64,000 bases of DNA from the NCBI RefSeq assembly GCF_014145225.1, contig NZ_JABVCQ010000014.1, positions 1-64,000 of the forward strand. The letters run 5' to 3'. This document shows positions 56,252-64,000 of the stretch, piece by piece; the first letter of the stretch is position 1, and every line of letters starts with the position of its first letter. The notes under the pieces are model-generated. The model was given only the letters and a program-made list of their open reading frames with translations, did no database searches and was not told where the DNA came from. The stretch comes from Thiospirillum jenense. Its GTDB lineage: Bacteria > Pseudomonadota > Gammaproteobacteria > Chromatiales > Chromatiaceae. The position numbers were made by a program, and so were the translations under genes.

Positions 56252-57684
56252 GTCTCCATGACGTCAACGATGCGATCCATAGCGGCGCGTCGTGAACCTT
56301 TTATTAAAATGATGTGATCCGAATTGAACTTGTGGCGTAGTGCGGTTAATAAAGTGGCGTGATCGCTATACACTACGCCTTGATTACCAAATGCGGTGAC
56401 GGCGGCGGCGGCTAATTGACCAACCGCGTAAAGCCGCGCTACGCCGGCTAATTGGGCTTGCCGTCCCATGTCACTGTGTAATGCCAGTGCGTCGCGCCCT
56501 AATTCACCGCAATCACCGAGAATTAACACCGCCTGGCCGGGCGGCGCTAATTCTATTAACACGGCAATCGCGGCGGCTAATGAATCGGGATTGGCGTTGT
56601 AGCTGTCATCTAATAAACGCAAGCCCGAGGGGCTGCGTTTGGGTTGCAGGCGGCGGGCGATGGGGGCGACGTTTGCCAGTCCGGTTTGAATGGCGGCGGC
56701 GGGAATGCCCAGCGCGACGGCGGCGCTGATGACCGCCAGCGCGTTGCTGACGTGGTGCGCGCCCGCCAGTGGGAGGTGAATTGAAAATCCCGCCTCCAAC
56801 GGGGGGAACACCGCCGCGTCAAACCCAACGTCAAACGTCATCTGCAACCCGCTCTCATCCCACTGCGGCACGGGCGCTTCGCCGTTCAAATGCACGTCCG
56901 CGCTCGGCAGTAATCCAAACGTGACGCGGCGGCGGTCGCCAGCCAGCGGTTGCCAGTGGGTTGCAAACGGGCTGTTGGCCGGATAAATGAACGTGCCATC
57001 GGCGGCAAGTCCTTGCGCAATCTCACCTTTTGCCTGCGCGACCCCGGCGACGCTGCCAAATCCTTCCAAATGCGCTCGGCCAACGCCGGTGATGATCGCC
57101 ACGTCGGGACGGGCGATGTTGGTCAAATAGGCGATCTCACCCGGGTGATTTGCGCCGAGTTCGAGGACTAAAAACCGCTCATCCCGAGCGGACAAAATGG
57201 TCAGCGGCAAGCCGATGTCGTTGTTCAAATTACCCTGCGTGGCATGGGTTTTGCCGACCTGTGACAAGACCGCCGCCAGCAACGTTTTGCACGTCGTTTT
57301 GCCGTTGCTACCGGTGATCGCCACCACCGTCGCGTCCAGCCGCAACCGCCACGCCGCCGCCAATTGCCCGAGTGCCAAGCGCGTATCCGCCACCAACCAC
57401 TGCGGGATGTCAACCGCCACGCGGCAACTGACCAGTGCCGCCACCGCGCCAGCCGCAGCCGCTGCGGCAACGTGATCGTGACCGTCGTACCTGTCACCGA
57501 CCAGCGCGATAAATAACCGCCCGCTGCACTCGGCGCGGCTGTCGGTGGTGACGCCGCAGTAGCTGATCGGATCAGCCGCGCTCTCACCGTTTGGGTCAAA
57601 CCGCTCACCACCGACGGCGGCAATTGACTCCGCCAATGTCCACATCGGTTTGCCTGTTGAATCGCCCGTTGAATCATTGTTCAT
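56245..57684 (-). CDS. murF: MurF, D-Ala-D-Ala adding ligase
   Basis: A 479-residue Mur ligase that adds D-Ala-D-Ala to UDP-MurNAc-tripeptide. P-loop [33 protein letters not shown], and C-terminal [15 protein letters not shown] are intact. The start lies 11 bases inside murE. The 3' ~350 bases are less GC-rich than the rest. Confidence 0.97.
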   Translation of the reverse strand: MNNDSTGDSTGKPMWTLAESIAAVGGERFDPNGESAADPISYCGVTTDSRAECSGRLFIALVGDRYDGHDHVAAAAAAGAVAALVSCRVAVDIPQWLVADTRLALGQLAAAWRLRLDATVVAITGSNGKTTCKTLLAAVLSQVGKTHATQGNLNNDIGLPLTILSARDERFLVLELGANHPGEIAYLTNIARPDVAIITGVGRAHLEGFGSVAGVAQAKGEIAQGLAADGTFIYPANSPFATHWQPLAGDRRRVTFGLLPSADVHLNGEAPVPQWDESGLQMTFDVGFDAAVFPPLEAGFSIHLPLAGAHHVSNALAVISAAVALGIPAAAIQTGLANVAPIARRLQPKRSPSGLRLLDDSYNANPDSLAAAIAVLIELAPPGQAVLILGDCGELGRDALALHSDMGRQAQLAGVARLYAVGQLAAAAVTAFGNQGVVYSDHATLLTALRHKFNSDHIILIKGSRRAAMDRIVDVMETW

Positions 57685-59227
57685 TATGTTGCCACTCCGC
57701 TAATGCCTGCGCCGCCGTGTCACGATCACTAAACGGCTGCGTCCAAGTGCCGTAATCTTGCGTCGTTTCGTGACCTTTACCGGCAATTAACACCACATCG
57801 TCCGCCGTTGCCCACTGGATCGCCCGCCGAATCGCGGCCGCTCGGTCACGTTCCACCAGTACCGGCGTGGTGAACTGCGTCATGCCCGCCTGCATGTCAG
57901 CGATGATCGCGCCACCGTCCTCGTGACGCGGGTTATCGTCGGTCAAAATCACCAAGTCGCTGAATTGCGCCGCTATCCCGCCCATCAACGGGCGTTTACC
58001 GACATCCCGATTGCCGCCGCACCCGCACACCGTCACCACGCGGCGCTGTTGACCGTGCCAGCGAATCGCCCGCAGCGCCGCCGCCAAGCCGTCCGGGGTG
58101 TGGGCGTAATCCACGATCACCAGCGGTTCAGCCGCCGCGGCAGTCGTGATTTGCTCCATCCGCCCGGCCACGCCATTGATCTGCGCCGCCGCCTTGAGAA
58201 TCTGGTCAAGCGGCACCCCCGCTGCGGCCACCGTCGCCACGGCCGCGAGCAAATTGGCCGCGTTGAATTGACCAATCACGCCAACCGTCACCGTGCCGCT
58301 GCCAAAACTGCCGTCCAGGTGCAGTTCAATCCCGGCCGGCTGCGGTGACAACGCGGTGGCGTGTAGCCAGTGCGGGTTGCCAATTAGTGCGGGCGGCGGG
58401 GTGAACGCGGGATTTAAGCTGTACCAAATCCGCGTCACCGTCGGCTCAAGCGCCGCGTCAATCTGCTGGGCAAACGGATCATCGGCATTCAACACCGCCT
58501 GCTGCAACCCCGGCCGTTGAAACAACCGCAACTTAGCCGCCGCGTAATTCGCCAAATCGCCGTGATAATCCAAATGATCGCGGGTTAAATTGGTCAACAC
58601 GGCGGTCGTGAATGGCACCGCATCCGCCCGCCCCTGTGCCAGCGCGTGAGACGACACCTCCATCGCCACCTGCGTTGCGCCCTGCTGACGCAGATGAGCC
58701 AACATCGCCTGCAACCGAATCGCGTCGGGCGTGGTCAAGCCGGGCGACACCACCGCGCCGGGCAGCCCGTAGCCGAGTGTCCCGATAATCCCGCAGCGCG
58801 GCGCTTGCAACTGCGCAATCCAATGACTGACGCTGGTTTTGCCATTCGTACCGGTCACGCCCACGATGCGCAACTCAGCGCCGGGATTACCGTAACACTG
58901 CGCCGCCAGTTGCCCAAGTTGGTCACGCAGCCCCGGCAGCGCGATCACCGCTGCGCCGCCAACCTGTTGATTTAACTGGTGAATACGCGCCAGCGGCCAG
59001 CGCTCATCCGCCTCCGCCAAAATCACCGCCGCGCCATTCGCCACCGCCGCGGCCGCGTGATCTAACCCGTGTTGCTGCTGACCGGGCAGCGCGACAAACG
59101 CCGTGCCAATGGTGACTGCGCGGCTGTCCAGCGTTAAATCCTTGATTGGAATGGTGGAAATGACCGGCGGTAATTGCCGCAACGTCGCCGGCCACCGATC
59201 AGCCAACAAGGTCGCCAGCGCGATCAT
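57674..59227 (-). CDS. murE: MurE, meso-diaminopimelate adding ligase
   Basis: A 517-residue Mur ligase. P-loop IVGVTGTNGKTSVSHWI, TNLTRDHLDYHG and the substrate-specificity motif DNPR in LTDDNPRHEDGG, which selects meso-DAP rather than lysine. Usual family length. GTG-free start at ATG 59227, overlapping the ftsI stop by four bases. Confidence 0.97.
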   Translation of the reverse strand: MIALATLLADRWPATLRQLPPVISTIPIKDLTLDSRAVTIGTAFVALPGQQQHGLDHAAAAVANGAAVILAEADERWPLARIHQLNQQVGGAAVIALPGLRDQLGQLAAQCYGNPGAELRIVGVTGTNGKTSVSHWIAQLQAPRCGIIGTLGYGLPGAVVSPGLTTPDAIRLQAMLAHLRQQGATQVAMEVSSHALAQGRADAVPFTTAVLTNLTRDHLDYHGDLANYAAAKLRLFQRPGLQQAVLNADDPFAQQIDAALEPTVTRIWYSLNPAFTPPPALIGNPHWLHATALSPQPAGIELHLDGSFGSGTVTVGVIGQFNAANLLAAVATVAAAGVPLDQILKAAAQINGVAGRMEQITTAAAAEPLVIVDYAHTPDGLAAALRAIRWHGQQRRVVTVCGCGGNRDVGKRPLMGGIAAQFSDLVILTDDNPRHEDGGAIIADMQAGMTQFTTPVLVERDRAAAIRRAIQWATADDVVLIAGKGHETTQDYGTWTQPFSDRDTAAQALAEWQHNEQ

Positions 59228-61050
59228 GGCTGCCGCACCTTGCGCGTTTTGCCGCTGTTGGCGGGCGCAGTCGGCTGTAACAGTAACGACACGGTCGGAT
59301 CATCGGGTGCCACGTTGTACAGCCGCAGCGCCGTCTGCATTGTTTTTGAAAATACCGGCGCCGCCACCAGTCCGCCGTAATACGCCGCGCCGTGTGGCTC
59401 ATCCACCATGATGACCATCACAAAGCGCGGGTGACTGGCCGGTGCCATGCCGGCAAACACCGCTTGATACAACCCCGCCGCGTAGCCATGCGGCCCCGCT
59501 TTGCGGGCGGTACCGGTTTTACCCGCGATGCGGTAGCCGTCAATCCCAGCGCGTTTCGCCGTGCCAACGTCGCTGACCACCGTTTCCATCATCGCCCGCA
59601 CCGCCGCCGCCGTGGTCGGGGAAAAAATCCGCCGCGCCGTCGGGGATTCAACCTCCGCCGTCGTGCGCGGGTTGTAATGCAGCAACGTCGGCGGATGCAG
59701 CACCCCATCATTGGCGACCGTCGCGTAAGCCTGCGCGAGTTGCACCGCCGTCACGTTCAAGCCGTAACCAAACGCCAGCGTCGCGTGTTCAAACTGTGAC
59801 CAGCCGTCCGCCGCCGGCACCCGCCCTTTGCGTTCACCGGGAAAATTGACGGCGGTGACGTGACCAAAGCCGAGGTGATCGTACAACTGCCACAGCGCCT
59901 CCGGCGGCAGTTGGAACGCCACCTTCACGATGCCGACGTTGCTGGATTTGGTAATCACCGAGGTCGCGTTCAACTGCCCGTAATTGTGGACATCGCGCAC
60001 CCGATTGCGCCCCACCGCCATTTGTCCGGGGCTGGTATTGATCGGCGTGTCAGGTCGCACCCGCCCAGACTCCAGCGCCAGCCCCATCACCAGCGGCTTG
60101 ACCGTCGAGCCGGGTTCAAACACATCCGTCACGGCACGGTTGCGGCGCTGATCAACGTTATCCGGCCGCAGCACATTGGGATTGAACGCCGGCTGGTTGA
60201 CCATCGCCAAAATTTCCCCGCTGGCCACGTCCATCAACACCGCCGAGCCGCCGACCGCGTTGTTATCCAGTACCGCCCGCTTGAGTTCTCGATACGCCAA
60301 AAATTGCAAACGGCGATCCAAACTCAAGCGCAAATCCTGCCCGTGACGCGGCGGCCGCACCTGCTCAACATCAGCAATCATCTGCCCGTGGCCATCCTGA
60401 ATCACGCGGCGGCTGCCCGGTTCCGCCCGCAAACTGGCATTCATGGCCAACTCGATGCCCTCCAGACCCTGATCGGCCACGTCGGTATAGCCAATCACCT
60501 GCCCGAACACCTCGCCGCCCGGGTAAAAACGGCGGTACTCGGTTTCAACGCCGATGCCCTGCAACTTGAATTGCTTCACCACCGCTTTAACCGCCGCCAC
60601 CGTTTGATGTTCCATCCGCCGCCGCAGGTAAATAAACCCGCGCTGGCGATTGCTCTCCACCTGCTCGCGCAATTTGTCGGGTTCAAGTTCCAGCACCCGC
60701 GCCAGCGCCGTGATCGCCTCATCTTGCCCGACCAACTGGCGCGGATTCGCCGTAAAAGTCGCCACCGCCGTACTGATCGCCAGCGGTTCACCGTTGCGAT
60801 CCATGATGACGCCGCGCCGCGCTGGGATTTCCCGTTCACGCACGAAGCGTTTTTCACCCTGATCTTGCAAAAACTCGGTTTCCACCACCTGCCGATAAAA
60901 CGCACTCGCCACCACCGTCACCAGCGCCAACCCCACCAGTCCACCCAGCAGCCGCTGCCGCTGCGTGAAATTTGGCATTTGAATGCGCTGGCGCTGCATC
61001 CGCTGCTGGCGCGACTGCGGCGACTGCGATTGAAAATTAGCGTTGCTCAT
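59224..61050 (-). CDS. ftsI: FtsI (PBP3), septal transpeptidase
   Basis: A 608-residue class B penicillin-binding protein. One membrane helix (LLGGLVGLALVTVVASAFY), the pedestal domain, then the transpeptidase with SxxK in EPGSTVKPLVMGL, SxN in KSSNVGIVK and KTG in IAGKTGTARKAG. It crosslinks septal wall with FtsW. The N-terminus is unusually Gln/Arg-rich before the helix. Overlaps ftsL by 14 bases. Confidence 0.98.
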   Translation of the reverse strand: MSNANFQSQSPQSRQQRMQRQRIQMPNFTQRQRLLGGLVGLALVTVVASAFYRQVVETEFLQDQGEKRFVREREIPARRGVIMDRNGEPLAISTAVATFTANPRQLVGQDEAITALARVLELEPDKLREQVESNRQRGFIYLRRRMEHQTVAAVKAVVKQFKLQGIGVETEYRRFYPGGEVFGQVIGYTDVADQGLEGIELAMNASLRAEPGSRRVIQDGHGQMIADVEQVRPPRHGQDLRLSLDRRLQFLAYRELKRAVLDNNAVGGSAVLMDVASGEILAMVNQPAFNPNVLRPDNVDQRRNRAVTDVFEPGSTVKPLVMGLALESGRVRPDTPINTSPGQMAVGRNRVRDVHNYGQLNATSVITKSSNVGIVKVAFQLPPEALWQLYDHLGFGHVTAVNFPGERKGRVPAADGWSQFEHATLAFGYGLNVTAVQLAQAYATVANDGVLHPPTLLHYNPRTTAEVESPTARRIFSPTTAAAVRAMMETVVSDVGTAKRAGIDGYRIAGKTGTARKAGPHGYAAGLYQAVFAGMAPASHPRFVMVIMVDEPHGAAYYGGLVAAPVFSKTMQTALRLYNVAPDDPTVSLLLQPTAPANSGKTRKVRQP

Positions 61051-61327
61051 CAGGGGACACCTCTAAAATTCGGACATCCGACATTTGCGGCAGGTACAGA
61101 TCGAGCGCCTGCCGTGCTGTTTCCTCAATGCGGGCGTGCGTAATCAGCGACGCCTCCTCCAACCGCAGGCGGCTCCACTCGACATCGAGCGCATCGCGTT
61201 CCGTCCGCGCCGCCTGCAACAGCACCGTCTGCCCGCGCACCATGTAAGTGACGTACACCACCGCCAACGCCGTCACCAACACACCCAGCGCCAGCACCGC
61301 GAAAATCAACAATTGGCGGCGCGTCAT
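61037..61327 (-). CDS. ftsL: FtsL, small divisome membrane protein
   Basis: A 96-residue bitopic protein: membrane helix LLIFAVLALGVLVTALAVVY, then a periplasmic coiled coil (LQAARTERDALDVEWSRL) that pairs with FtsB and activates FtsWI. Position between rsmH and ftsI and length are diagnostic. Overlaps rsmH by four bases. Confidence 0.95.
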   Translation of the reverse strand: MTRRQLLIFAVLALGVLVTALAVVYVTYMVRGQTVLLQAARTERDALDVEWSRLRLEEASLITHARIEETARQALDLYLPQMSDVRILEVSPDEQR

Positions 61328-62271
61328 GGCTGGTACTCCGCCACCCGCAACCGCGCACTGCGCGCACGGGGATTTTGTGCAATTTCAAACGGTTGCGCGG
61401 TGATCGCCCGCCCCAGCGGTCGCCAGTGCGACGGCGGATATCGTTGCTGCAATTCGGCCGCGGTGAGCGGAATTTTTTTCGGCACCGCCTGCGCCGCCGA
61501 GGGTGCGTTAAACACCTGTTTCACAAGGCGATCCTCCAGCGAATGAAAACTAATCACCACCACCCGAGCGCCCGCCGCCAATACCGGCGTGACGCTGGAC
61601 AACAACGCCCGCAATTCGTCCAGCTCGCGGTTGAGATAAATGCGCAGCGCTTGAAAAGTGCGCGTGGCTGGATGTTGCCCCGGTTCACGCCGCGGCACCG
61701 CCCGTTCACACAGCGCCGCGAGGGCATGAGTGGTGGTCAGCGGGGCAATTAATCGTTGCTGCACAATGGCTTGCGCGATGCGGCGAGCGTAGCGTTCCTC
61801 ACCGTAAGTCTGTAACACGACCGCGATGTCATCCGCGCTGGCGCCGGCCAACCAGTCCGCCACCGTCAAGCCCTGCGTCGTGTCCATGCGCATATCGAGC
61901 GGGCCGTCGCGCATGAAACTAAACCCGCGCTCGGCGCTGTCCAATTGCGGAGAAGATACGCCCAGATCGAGCAATAACCCGTTGATTTTTTGGTCAAAAC
62001 CGGCTGCGGTGAGCAGCGCCGGTAACTGCGAAAAGGCGGCGTGCCAGAGCGTCAAACGCGGTTCAATCGCCGCCCAGTCGCGCCCCTCCGCAATCGCGTC
62101 CGGATCACGATCCACGGCAAATAGCCGCCCGTTCGCGGCCAATTGCGCCATAATTGCCCGCGAATGACCGCCGCGCCCGAACGTCGCGTCCACATAAATC
62201 CCGGCGGGGGTGAGTGCCAGCGCGGCCATCGCCTCGTCCAACAGCACTGGCGTGTGTGAAAAATGTTGCAC
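61324..62271 (-). CDS. rsmH: RsmH, 16S rRNA m4C1402 methyltransferase
   Basis: A 315-residue SAM enzyme (MraW) acting on C1402 in the P site of 16S rRNA. Start GTG 62271 (MQHFSHTPVLLDEAM). SAM loop YVDATFGRGGHSRAIM, LLLDLGVSSPQLD and the C-terminal FHSLEDRLVKQVF are present. In most relatives mraZ lies directly upstream; here the next 354 bp contain no mraZ. Confidence 0.98.
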   Translation of the reverse strand: MQHFSHTPVLLDEAMAALALTPAGIYVDATFGRGGHSRAIMAQLAANGRLFAVDRDPDAIAEGRDWAAIEPRLTLWHAAFSQLPALLTAAGFDQKINGLLLDLGVSSPQLDSAERGFSFMRDGPLDMRMDTTQGLTVADWLAGASADDIAVVLQTYGEERYARRIAQAIVQQRLIAPLTTTHALAALCERAVPRREPGQHPATRTFQALRIYLNRELDELRALLSSVTPVLAAGARVVVISFHSLEDRLVKQVFNAPSAAQAVPKKIPLTAAELQQRYPPSHWRPLGRAITAQPFEIAQNPRARSARLRVAEYQP

Positions 62272-62335
62272 TGCCGCACCTGCAAATAGCGGTTGCCGAC
62301 CGCCGATATGAGTGAGTTTTTCTCAATTATTCTTG

Positions 62336-62364
62336 ATATTAGGCGAGGAACTTAAAGCGGTCAA
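62336..62364 (-). promoter_or_regulatory. Candidate main dcw promoter (TTGACC-17-TAATAT)
   Basis: On the minus strand TTGACC (62359-62364), a 17-bp spacer and TAATAT (62336-62341) lie ~65 bases upstream of rsmH. The 354-bp gap to ndk holds no open frame resembling mraZ and no convincing array of MraZ boxes. A clear promoter toward ndk was not found in the rest of the gap. Confidence 0.5.
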
Positions 62365-62625
62365 GTGAGTATTCGATGTTTTTACTTGCTTGTCAGTGAC
62401 TTAAAGCAGGTAGTTAAGACAAATTCGCAGCATTGCAAATCAGTCGTGTTTCAATGAGTTGGCGACAGTTTTCAAAGTGTCACAATAATCAAATGGATAA
62501 ATGCACGGTAATTTGCTACAGTGCGCACCGATTTTGATTGACAGCGTTCATTGCGCAACTGCCGCGTTCATTCGCTGTTTAATTAAATCAACCCGTTTCA
62601 TCAGTATTCAACAATTGGATTTATC

Positions 62626-63054
62626 ATGGCACATCAATACACCCTCTCTATTATTAAACCCAACGCCGTCGCCAAAAATGTCATTGGCGCAATTTGCAGT
62701 CGTTTTGAAACAGCTGGATTAGAAATCGTCGCCGCCAGCATGTTGCATTTATCACGCGAACAAGCCTGCGCCTTTTACGGTATTCATCAAGGCAAACCAT
62801 TTTTTGATGAATTAGTCGGCTTTATGACCTCCGGCCCTATTCTGGCAATGGTATTAGCCGGTGATGAAGCCATTGCGCGTAATCGTGACATCATGGGCGC
62901 CACCAATCCCGCCAATGCCGCGCCCGGTACTATTCGTGCTGACTTCGCCGATTCATTCACTGCTAATGCTGTGCATGGCTCAGATGCACCCGATACCGCC
63001 GCAGTTGAAATCGCCTTTTTCTTTCCCGAAGGCGTCTGCCCCCGCCCGCGTTAA
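62626..63054 (+). CDS. ndk: Nucleoside diphosphate kinase
   Basis: A 142-residue enzyme that evens out NTP and dNTP pools. The start [18 protein letters not shown] and the active-site His in [20 protein letters not shown] are canonical, as is [20 protein letters not shown]. It precedes rlmN by 25 bp, a conserved gammaproteobacterial pair. Confidence 0.98.
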   Translation: MAHQYTLSIIKPNAVAKNVIGAICSRFETAGLEIVAASMLHLSREQACAFYGIHQGKPFFDELVGFMTSGPILAMVLAGDEAIARNRDIMGATNPANAAPGTIRADFADSFTANAVHGSDAPDTAAVEIAFFFPEGVCPRPR

Positions 63055-63079
63055 TTACCGCTTGAATTGATTTTCATTT

Positions 63080-64000
63080 ATGAACACACCACCGCCAGCG
63101 CCGTCATCAATGCCACCAATTGACTTACTTGCATTCGACCGCGCTGGGTGTGAATACTTGGTAGAAGCCTGGGGCTATAAACCGTTTCACGGCCGCAATC
63201 TATTCAAATGGCTGCACAAACACGGCGTCGTTGATTGTGCCGCCATGACCGATTTACCCGCCGCGCTGCGCGCTCGTTTAATTGAAACCGCGCACGTTCA
63301 ATTGCCAACTTGCATATTAGAACAGCCCTCGGTTGACGGCACCATTAAATGGGTATTGGAATTGACCGACGGGCAACGCATTGAAATGGTGTTAATTCCT
63401 GAAGAGCAGCGCCGCACCCTGTGCATTTCATCACAGGTCGGCTGTGCATTAGCCTGTCAATTCTGCGCCACCGCCCGCCAGGGGTTTAATCGCAATTTAA
63501 CGGTGAGCGAGTTAATTGGCCAAGTGTGGTTGGCAACCCGCTTTTTAGGGCGCGCCCCAACCAATATCGTTTTAATGGGCATGGGCGAACCATTAGCCAA
63601 TTTTGATGCGGTGATGACTGCATTATCTATGATGCAAGATGATTTTGCGTATATGTTGGCCAAACAGCGCGTCACAATTTCTACTGCCGGTTTAGTCCCG
63701 GCCATTCACCGTTTGTGTGAATTAACCGACGTGTCATTAGCGGTGTCATTGCACGCACCGACGAATGAACTGCGCGACCAATTAATGCCGATTAATCGCA
63801 AATATCCATTAGAGCAGTTAATTCCCGCGTGCCGTGCGTATATTGGTGATGATCGGCGGCGGCGTATTACTTGGGAATATGTGATGTTGGATGGTGTGAA
63901 TGATAGCGACCGCCACGCCAAAGCGTTAATGCGGTTATTAGAAGGTGTGCGCTCGAAGGTCAATTTAATTCCGTTTAATCCCTTTCCTGATGCCGGTTTT
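63080..64000 (+). CDS. rlmN: RlmN, radical SAM 23S rRNA/tRNA m2A methyltransferase (3' end beyond window)
   Basis: Open from ATG 63080 to the window edge (307 codons). It methylates A2503 of 23S rRNA and A37 of some tRNAs. Radical SAM motif CALACQFC (Cys122, 126, 129), the GMGEPLANFDAV motif, STAGLVPAI, SLHAPTNELRDQLMPINRKY and WEYVMLDGVNDS. The C-terminal Cys that carries the methyl intermediate lies outside. Confidence 0.97.
   Translation, partial: MNTPPPAPSSMPPIDLLAFDRAGCEYLVEAWGYKPFHGRNLFKWLHKHGVVDCAAMTDLPAALRARLIETAHVQLPTCILEQPSVDGTIKWVLELTDGQRIEMVLIPEEQRRTLCISSQVGCALACQFCATARQGFNRNLTVSELIGQVWLATRFLGRAPTNIVLMGMGEPLANFDAVMTALSMMQDDFAYMLAKQRVTISTAGLVPAIHRLCELTDVSLAVSLHAPTNELRDQLMPINRKYPLEQLIPACRAYIGDDRRRRITWEYVMLDGVNDSDRHAKALMRLLEGVRSKVNLIPFNPFPDAGF

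Noticed and set aside
59860-61143. 427-codon open frame on the plus strand across ftsI
   Set aside because: It is antisense to the conserved GC-rich ftsI gene; His/Arg-rich translation with no family features is typical of a mirror frame.
1-64000. tRNA and rRNA genes
   Set aside because: I found no cloverleaf with a GTTCGA-type T-loop plus CCA-side stem and no rRNA-like tract; a covariance-model scan would be decisive.

Overview
This window reads as a chromosomal segment of a gammaproteobacterium of moderate GC content. The evidence is synteny: ubiK next to comM, trpD-trpC converging on a crp/vfr-type regulator, ndk followed by rlmN, and a nearly complete division and cell wall (dcw) cluster running rsmH-ftsL-ftsI-murE-murF-mraY-murD-ftsW-murG-murC-murB-ddl-ftsQ-ftsA-ftsZ-lpxC. 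The MurE DNPR motif points to meso-diaminopimelate peptidoglycan. Scattered palindromic intergenic repeats and the Uma2, HicB-like and DUF3782-type nuclease genes recall filamentous sulfur-oxidising lineages, but I cannot fix the family from sequence alone.

Layout. 0-5.7 kb: the end of an IS5-type transposase, then a surface polysaccharide island with two small GT2 glycosyltransferases and a 1201-residue protein that joins eight HPLFD-WYL repeats to a GT2 and a GT4 domain. 5.7-10.9 kb: ubiK, comM, the ABC-F gene yheS, a DUF2939 protein and an orphan EcfT/CbiQ-like membrane protein. 10.9-15.1 kb: a PUR-domain (DUF3276-like) protein fused to a putative PD-(D/E)XK nuclease, then crp, trpC and trpD. 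15.3-20.6 kb: a secreted nuclease with DUF4214 repeats, and a three-gene membrane redox module (heptaheme c, cytochrome b, octaheme c). 20.7-30 kb: a WD40 protein, plsY, a GT39-type membrane glycosyltransferase, a dCTP deaminase gene split by a 411-residue intein, an MltD-like lytic transglycosylase, a decayed XRE repressor and YgiQ. 30-38.5 kb: an MmeI-type restriction-modification enzyme; a DHC-SHP-cytochrome b561 operon facing a PepSY-response regulator-histidine kinase operon, with 11-bp-phased repeats between them; a HicB-like/Uma2 insertion between regulator and kinase; and a relic of a second MmeI-type gene. 38.7-42.3 kb: a large membrane protein I do not recognise. 42.5-62.3 kb: lpxC and the dcw cluster on the minus strand, invaded by short repeats and a DUF3782-type nuclease. 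62.6-64 kb: ndk and the start of rlmN.

How it works together. The dcw genes mostly overlap by a few bases and probably start from a promoter with TTGACC, a 17-bp spacer and TAATAT upstream of rsmH. The two cytochrome regions each look like a membrane electron path: a di-haem b-type subunit that would oxidise quinol, plus c-type haem proteins on the periplasmic side. The SHP operon is probably controlled by its divergent two-component system. The best candidates for new biology are the Dcd intein placed directly before the active-site serine, the PUR-nuclease fusion, the heptaheme/cyt b/octaheme module, the orphan 1186-residue protein, and the repeat that has become part of a cytochrome b561 N-terminus. 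I saw no rRNA or tRNA gene and no CRISPR array.
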